Origin: Arthrobacter oryzae
GTDB taxonomy: Bacteria; Actinomycetota; Actinomycetes; Actinomycetales; Micrococcaceae
NCBI RefSeq assembly: GCF_003634095.1
Contig: NZ_RBIR01000007.1
Coordinates: 62,001-126,000, forward strand
Reading direction: 5' to 3'
DNA: 64,000 nucleotides
Shown: one piece after another, positions 61,741 through 64,000 of the stretch
Layout of the letters: every line of letters begins with the position of its first letter
Numbering within the stretch: the first letter of the stretch is position 1
Made by a program: the position numbers and the translations under genes
The notes under the pieces: model-generated
The model's input: the letters and a program-made list of their open reading frames with translations, nothing else
Database searches by the model: none
What the model was told of the DNA's origin: nothing

Positions 61741-62256
61741 ATGCCGCTGGACGACGACGTCGTGGCCGCGATCTACCGCGACCACGGGGCGGCCCTGAAG
61801 CGCTTTGTCCTCGGCGCCTGCCGCGATGCGCAGCTCGCCGACGACGTCGTCCAGGAGACGGTGCTGCGGGTCTGGCAGCGGGCGCCGCAGATCACGGGCA
61901 GCCTGCGCAGCTACCTGTTCCGGACGGCCCGCAACATCATGATCGACCACTACCGCAAGGCCCGGGGGCGCCCGCAGGAAACCGGCGAACGCGACGTTGC
62001 GGCCACCCCCGACGGCACCATCCCCGACGCCGCCGGCCGGATCGATGACCTGCTCAACAAGATCCTCATGGAGGAGGCGCTCCTTCGGCTCAGCACGGAA
62101 CACCGCGAAGTGCTGGTGGCACTGCACTACCGCCGCTATACGGTCCAGGAGGCATCGGCCCACTTGAAAATCCCCAGCGGGACGGTGAAGTCCCGGGCGT
62201 TCTACGCCGTGCGGGCCCTGCGGGCAATCCTCGACGAAATGGGGGTGCATCGGTGA
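61741..62256 (+). CDS. ECF-type RNA polymerase sigma factor
   Basis: 171 residues with sigma region 2 (YRDHGAALKRFVLGACRDAQLADDVVQETVLRVWQ, about residues 12-46, as landmarks) and region 4 (EHREVLVALHYRRYTVQEASAHLKIPSGTVKSRAFYAVRALR). The layout resembles the SigK/SigL-like groups of actinobacteria. ATG 61741 is preceded by GGGAGG. No intact anti-sigma gene follows; the GTG overlapping its stop opens only noise. It is divergent from the COG4315 lipoprotein, a probable target. Confidence 0.9.
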   Translation: MPLDDDVVAAIYRDHGAALKRFVLGACRDAQLADDVVQETVLRVWQRAPQITGSLRSYLFRTARNIMIDHYRKARGRPQETGERDVAATPDGTIPDAAGRIDDLLNKILMEEALLRLSTEHREVLVALHYRRYTVQEASAHLKIPSGTVKSRAFYAVRALRAILDEMGVHR

Positions 62257-62330
62257 TCGCGGCCGGGCTGCACCGGCTCCTCGGCGGCGACGTCGGCCGG
62301 AGCAGCCGGGGATCGCCGGGGATCGCCAAC

Positions 62331-63083
62331 TTACATTTTCGCCAGCTTGGCCCGCACCGCCATGTAGATGCCGTAACAGATCAGGCCGATGCCGACGGCG
62401 GCCAGCAGGTACACGCCGAACGGCTGCTCGCGCAGGGCTTTGAGGCTGCCGTCCAGGCCCGTCGACTCTTCCGGGTGCGCCTTCACGGTGGCGATGATGA
62501 TCAGCAGCCCCACGAGGAGCAGGACGAAGCCCTTGGCGGCGTAGCCCACGACGCCGATGGTCGTCACCGCGGTGCGCGTCTGTTTCCCGGACGGCATCCG
62601 CAGGTACTTGAGGAAGGACTTCCTGAAGCCTCGAATGGCGTAGACGATGCCCGTGACGGCGACCGCGGCGCCGAGCAGGATCAGGAGCGCCACGCCTCCC
62701 GGGGCCTTCATGAGATTGATGGTCAGATCGCTGGTCGACTGGCGGTGGTCGGCACGGGCGCCGGTGGCGACCGTTGCCAGCGTGAGGGCGAACGCCGCGT
62801 AGACCACGGCCTGCACTCCGGCCTTGAGCTTCTTGGCGACCTTCTTCTTGGTCGGCAGGTGTTCGAAATCGAAGATCGCGTCGGACGTCTGCCAGATGGC
62901 CAGGGCAACGCAGGCGGCAAAGGAGGTCCAGAGCAGCAGCGGGCCGGCCGGCTGCCCGGCGAGTTGTTCCACCGCTCCGCTGACGTCGGCCTGGCCCTTG
63001 CCGCCCATGGCGAGCCGGATCGCGACCAGCCCGATCAGGAAATGCAGGAGCCCCGACACCGCAAACCCGGCCCGGGCCACCAC
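62331..63083 (-). CDS. DUF1206 membrane protein (true start probably further upstream)
   Basis: 250 residues from GTG 63083 with six predicted helices and the DUF1206 repeats (RAGFAVSGLLHFLIGLVAIRLA; GVVGYAAKGFVLLLVGLLI). Function unknown. The coding frame continues upstream with a family-like sequence (KRELKDAAEVAEDVTNSKP), but no ATG, GTG or TTG is found there. An ATC codon at 63149-63147 follows AAGGA by 6 nt. GTG 63083 has no ribosome site. I therefore think the gene may begin at ATC 63149, adding 22 residues. Convergent with the sigma factor gene. Confidence 0.85.
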   Translation of the reverse strand: MVARAGFAVSGLLHFLIGLVAIRLAMGGKGQADVSGAVEQLAGQPAGPLLLWTSFAACVALAIWQTSDAIFDFEHLPTKKKVAKKLKAGVQAVVYAAFALTLATVATGARADHRQSTSDLTINLMKAPGGVALLILLGAAVAVTGIVYAIRGFRKSFLKYLRMPSGKQTRTAVTTIGVVGYAAKGFVLLLVGLLIIIATVKAHPEESTGLDGSLKALREQPFGVYLLAAVGIGLICYGIYMAVRAKLAKM

Positions 63084-63295
63084 TTCGAGGGGCTTAGAGT
63101 TGGTGACGTCTTCGGCGACTTCCGCGGCGTCCTTCAGTTCTCGTTTGATGTTGTGTCCTTCGTGCTGCCCGGTGCTGCCGGTGCGATTCCTGCCGGAGCT
63201 GGCAGCTCCGAATATTTCACTTTCCGTAATCGTGCCACGCGAGGGCGGCCCGGAACAGATTCCCGCGGCGCTGATATGCCGACCGGCTGATATGC

Positions 63296-64000
63296 CTAGC
63301 GGCGGCGGTAACTGAGGTCGAAGATCAGCCTGCCGGCTTCGTGTGCCTTGTTCTCGAAGCTGGTGAGAATCCGGCCCTCAAACCGCGGCGCCCAGCCGCC
63401 GGTCTCGTCGATGCCCTCGTTGGGACCGGTGTGCTCGGTGCTGACCGGCGCCCGGCCTTCCTTGACCGGCGCCCCGCCGACGCGGGACTCGACGCCGGAT
63501 TCCCAGACCTTGGTGAGGGGGCTTTCCGCACCGGCGCGCTCGCCCTCATGCAGGTTCTCGAACGCCGCGGAGCCGGCCATGACCTCGCGCACGTGGACGG
63601 CGTAGTTGGACCAGTCTGTTGCGATCCGGAAGATGCCGCCGGGTTTGATGGCCCGGGCGGCCAGATCGGCGAAGGCCGGCTGGATAAGCCGGCGCTTGTG
63701 GTGCCGGGACTTGTGCCACGGGTCCGGGAAGAACACCCAGAGTTCCGTGACCGAGCCGGCCGGGAGCATGGTGGCGAGCACCTCGGGGGCGTTGGCCTCC
63801 ACCACCCGGACGTTGCTCAGTTTGCGGCTGTTGATCTTGATCAGGGTGTTGGCCAGGCCCGGGGTGTAAACCTCCACGGCCAGGAAGTCCTTGTCCGGAT
63901 TCTCCTCGGCGGCGTGGCACACGGCATCGCCCAGCCCGGAGCCGATCTCCACAACCAGCGGAGCCGTCCGGCCGAATTCGGCCTCTGCGTCGAAGACGTA
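63296..64000 (-). CDS. trmB: tRNA (guanine-N7-)-methyltransferase (5' end outside window)
   Basis: TrmB-family enzyme that methylates G46 of tRNA. The frame is open to the window edge, so the start lies beyond 64000; the apparent start at 63952 is internal (VVEIGSGLG is the SAM motif). Other markers are VEVYTPGLANTLIKI, VTELWVFFPDPWHKSRHHKRRLI (PDPWxKxRHxKRR signature) and the C-terminal GRILTSFENKAHEAGRLIFDL. An Ala/Gly/Arg-rich variable stretch lies before the C terminus. No partner gene is visible. Confidence 0.93.
   Translation of the reverse strand, partial: YVFDAEAEFGRTAPLVVEIGSGLGDAVCHAAEENPDKDFLAVEVYTPGLANTLIKINSRKLSNVRVVEANAPEVLATMLPAGSVTELWVFFPDPWHKSRHHKRRLIQPAFADLAARAIKPGGIFRIATDWSNYAVHVREVMAGSAAFENLHEGERAGAESPLTKVWESGVESRVGGAPVKEGRAPVSTEHTGPNEGIDETGGWAPRFEGRILTSFENKAHEAGRLIFDLSYRRR

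Noticed and set aside
62253..63290. 345-codon plus-strand open frame overlapping the sigma factor stop
   Set aside because: Apart from its first dozen codons it is antisense to the DUF1206 gene and lacks any domain; not accepted as an anti-sigma factor.

Overview
The window is high-GC actinobacterial chromosome, most likely from Arthrobacter, Pseudarthrobacter or a close relative in the Micrococcaceae. The evidence is a copper amine oxidase that I recognise as very close to the phenylethylamine oxidase of Arthrobacter globiformis, a dnaK-grpE-dnaJ-hspR operon with HAIR boxes, an actinobacterial SAM riboswitch, a DUF4235 protein, a helix-turn-helix/MurA fusion, and frequent GTG/TTG starts. I see no rRNA, tRNA, prophage, insertion sequence or CRISPR array. 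Gene density is high and most operons have 4-nt start/stop overlaps.

Layout. 1-2225: 3' end of an Mrp-type Na+/H+ antiporter operon (mrpD partial, E, F, G). 2310-4982: a voltage-gated-type potassium channel, small membrane proteins and an UPF0303 protein. 5173-8538: a TPP riboswitch and ykoEDC, an ECF-type thiamine/hydroxymethylpyrimidine importer. 8723-11573: an HTH-MurA fusion and a YbdK-type carboxylate-amine ligase. 12207-16423: a four-gene translationally coupled operon (membrane PIG-L deacetylase, ATP-grasp ligase, processive family-2 glycosyltransferase, lipoprotein with a probable TIM-barrel hydrolase), which looks like a surface-glycan system. 16442-18399 (minus): a SAM-riboswitch-controlled DUF1737/rhodanese/metZ sulfur operon. 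18835-19791: an ATP-grasp paralogue of the glycan operon that has lost metal-binding residues.

19863-25703: pabC, cardiolipin synthase, a P-loop kinase/PabB fusion, a low-molecular-weight tyrosine phosphatase and a Nudix hydrolase. 25894-31247: GH15 glucanase/trehalase-like enzyme, LysE exporter, RibD-C reductase, a secreted small protein, a methyltransferase and a MarR regulator. The MarR gene is divergent from an MMPL exporter (31495) with a 29-bp palindrome between them. 33779-35684: an NAD-dependent epimerase-like gene divergent from its probable TetR regulator. 35775-36260: an acidic protein with four 23-residue repeats.

36418-40853: the HspR-controlled chaperone operon. Its grpE-dnaJ gap carries two mirror-image palindromic elements of about 100 nt with a conserved core and different but self-complementary stems. 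40942-44540: MFS transporter, FadR-type regulator and SAF-domain oxidoreductase, a catabolic module with two FadR-like operator sites. 45025-47707: a membrane protein and an EF-G-like GTPase. 47697-56395: amine catabolism (aldehyde dehydrogenase, permease, 2-oxoglutarate/Fe(II)-type oxygenase, AraC and TetR regulators, phenylethylamine oxidase, histidine-containing membrane protein). 56385-64000: SNF2 helicase with SWIM finger, DMP19-like protein, COG4315-type lipoprotein divergent from an ECF sigma factor, DUF1206 protein with a possible ATC start, and trmB (partial).

The most unusual items are the PIG-L/ATP-grasp/GT2/lipoprotein operon with its detached degenerate ATP-grasp paralogue, which shares an upstream motif with it, and the mirrored palindromic elements inside the chaperone operon.
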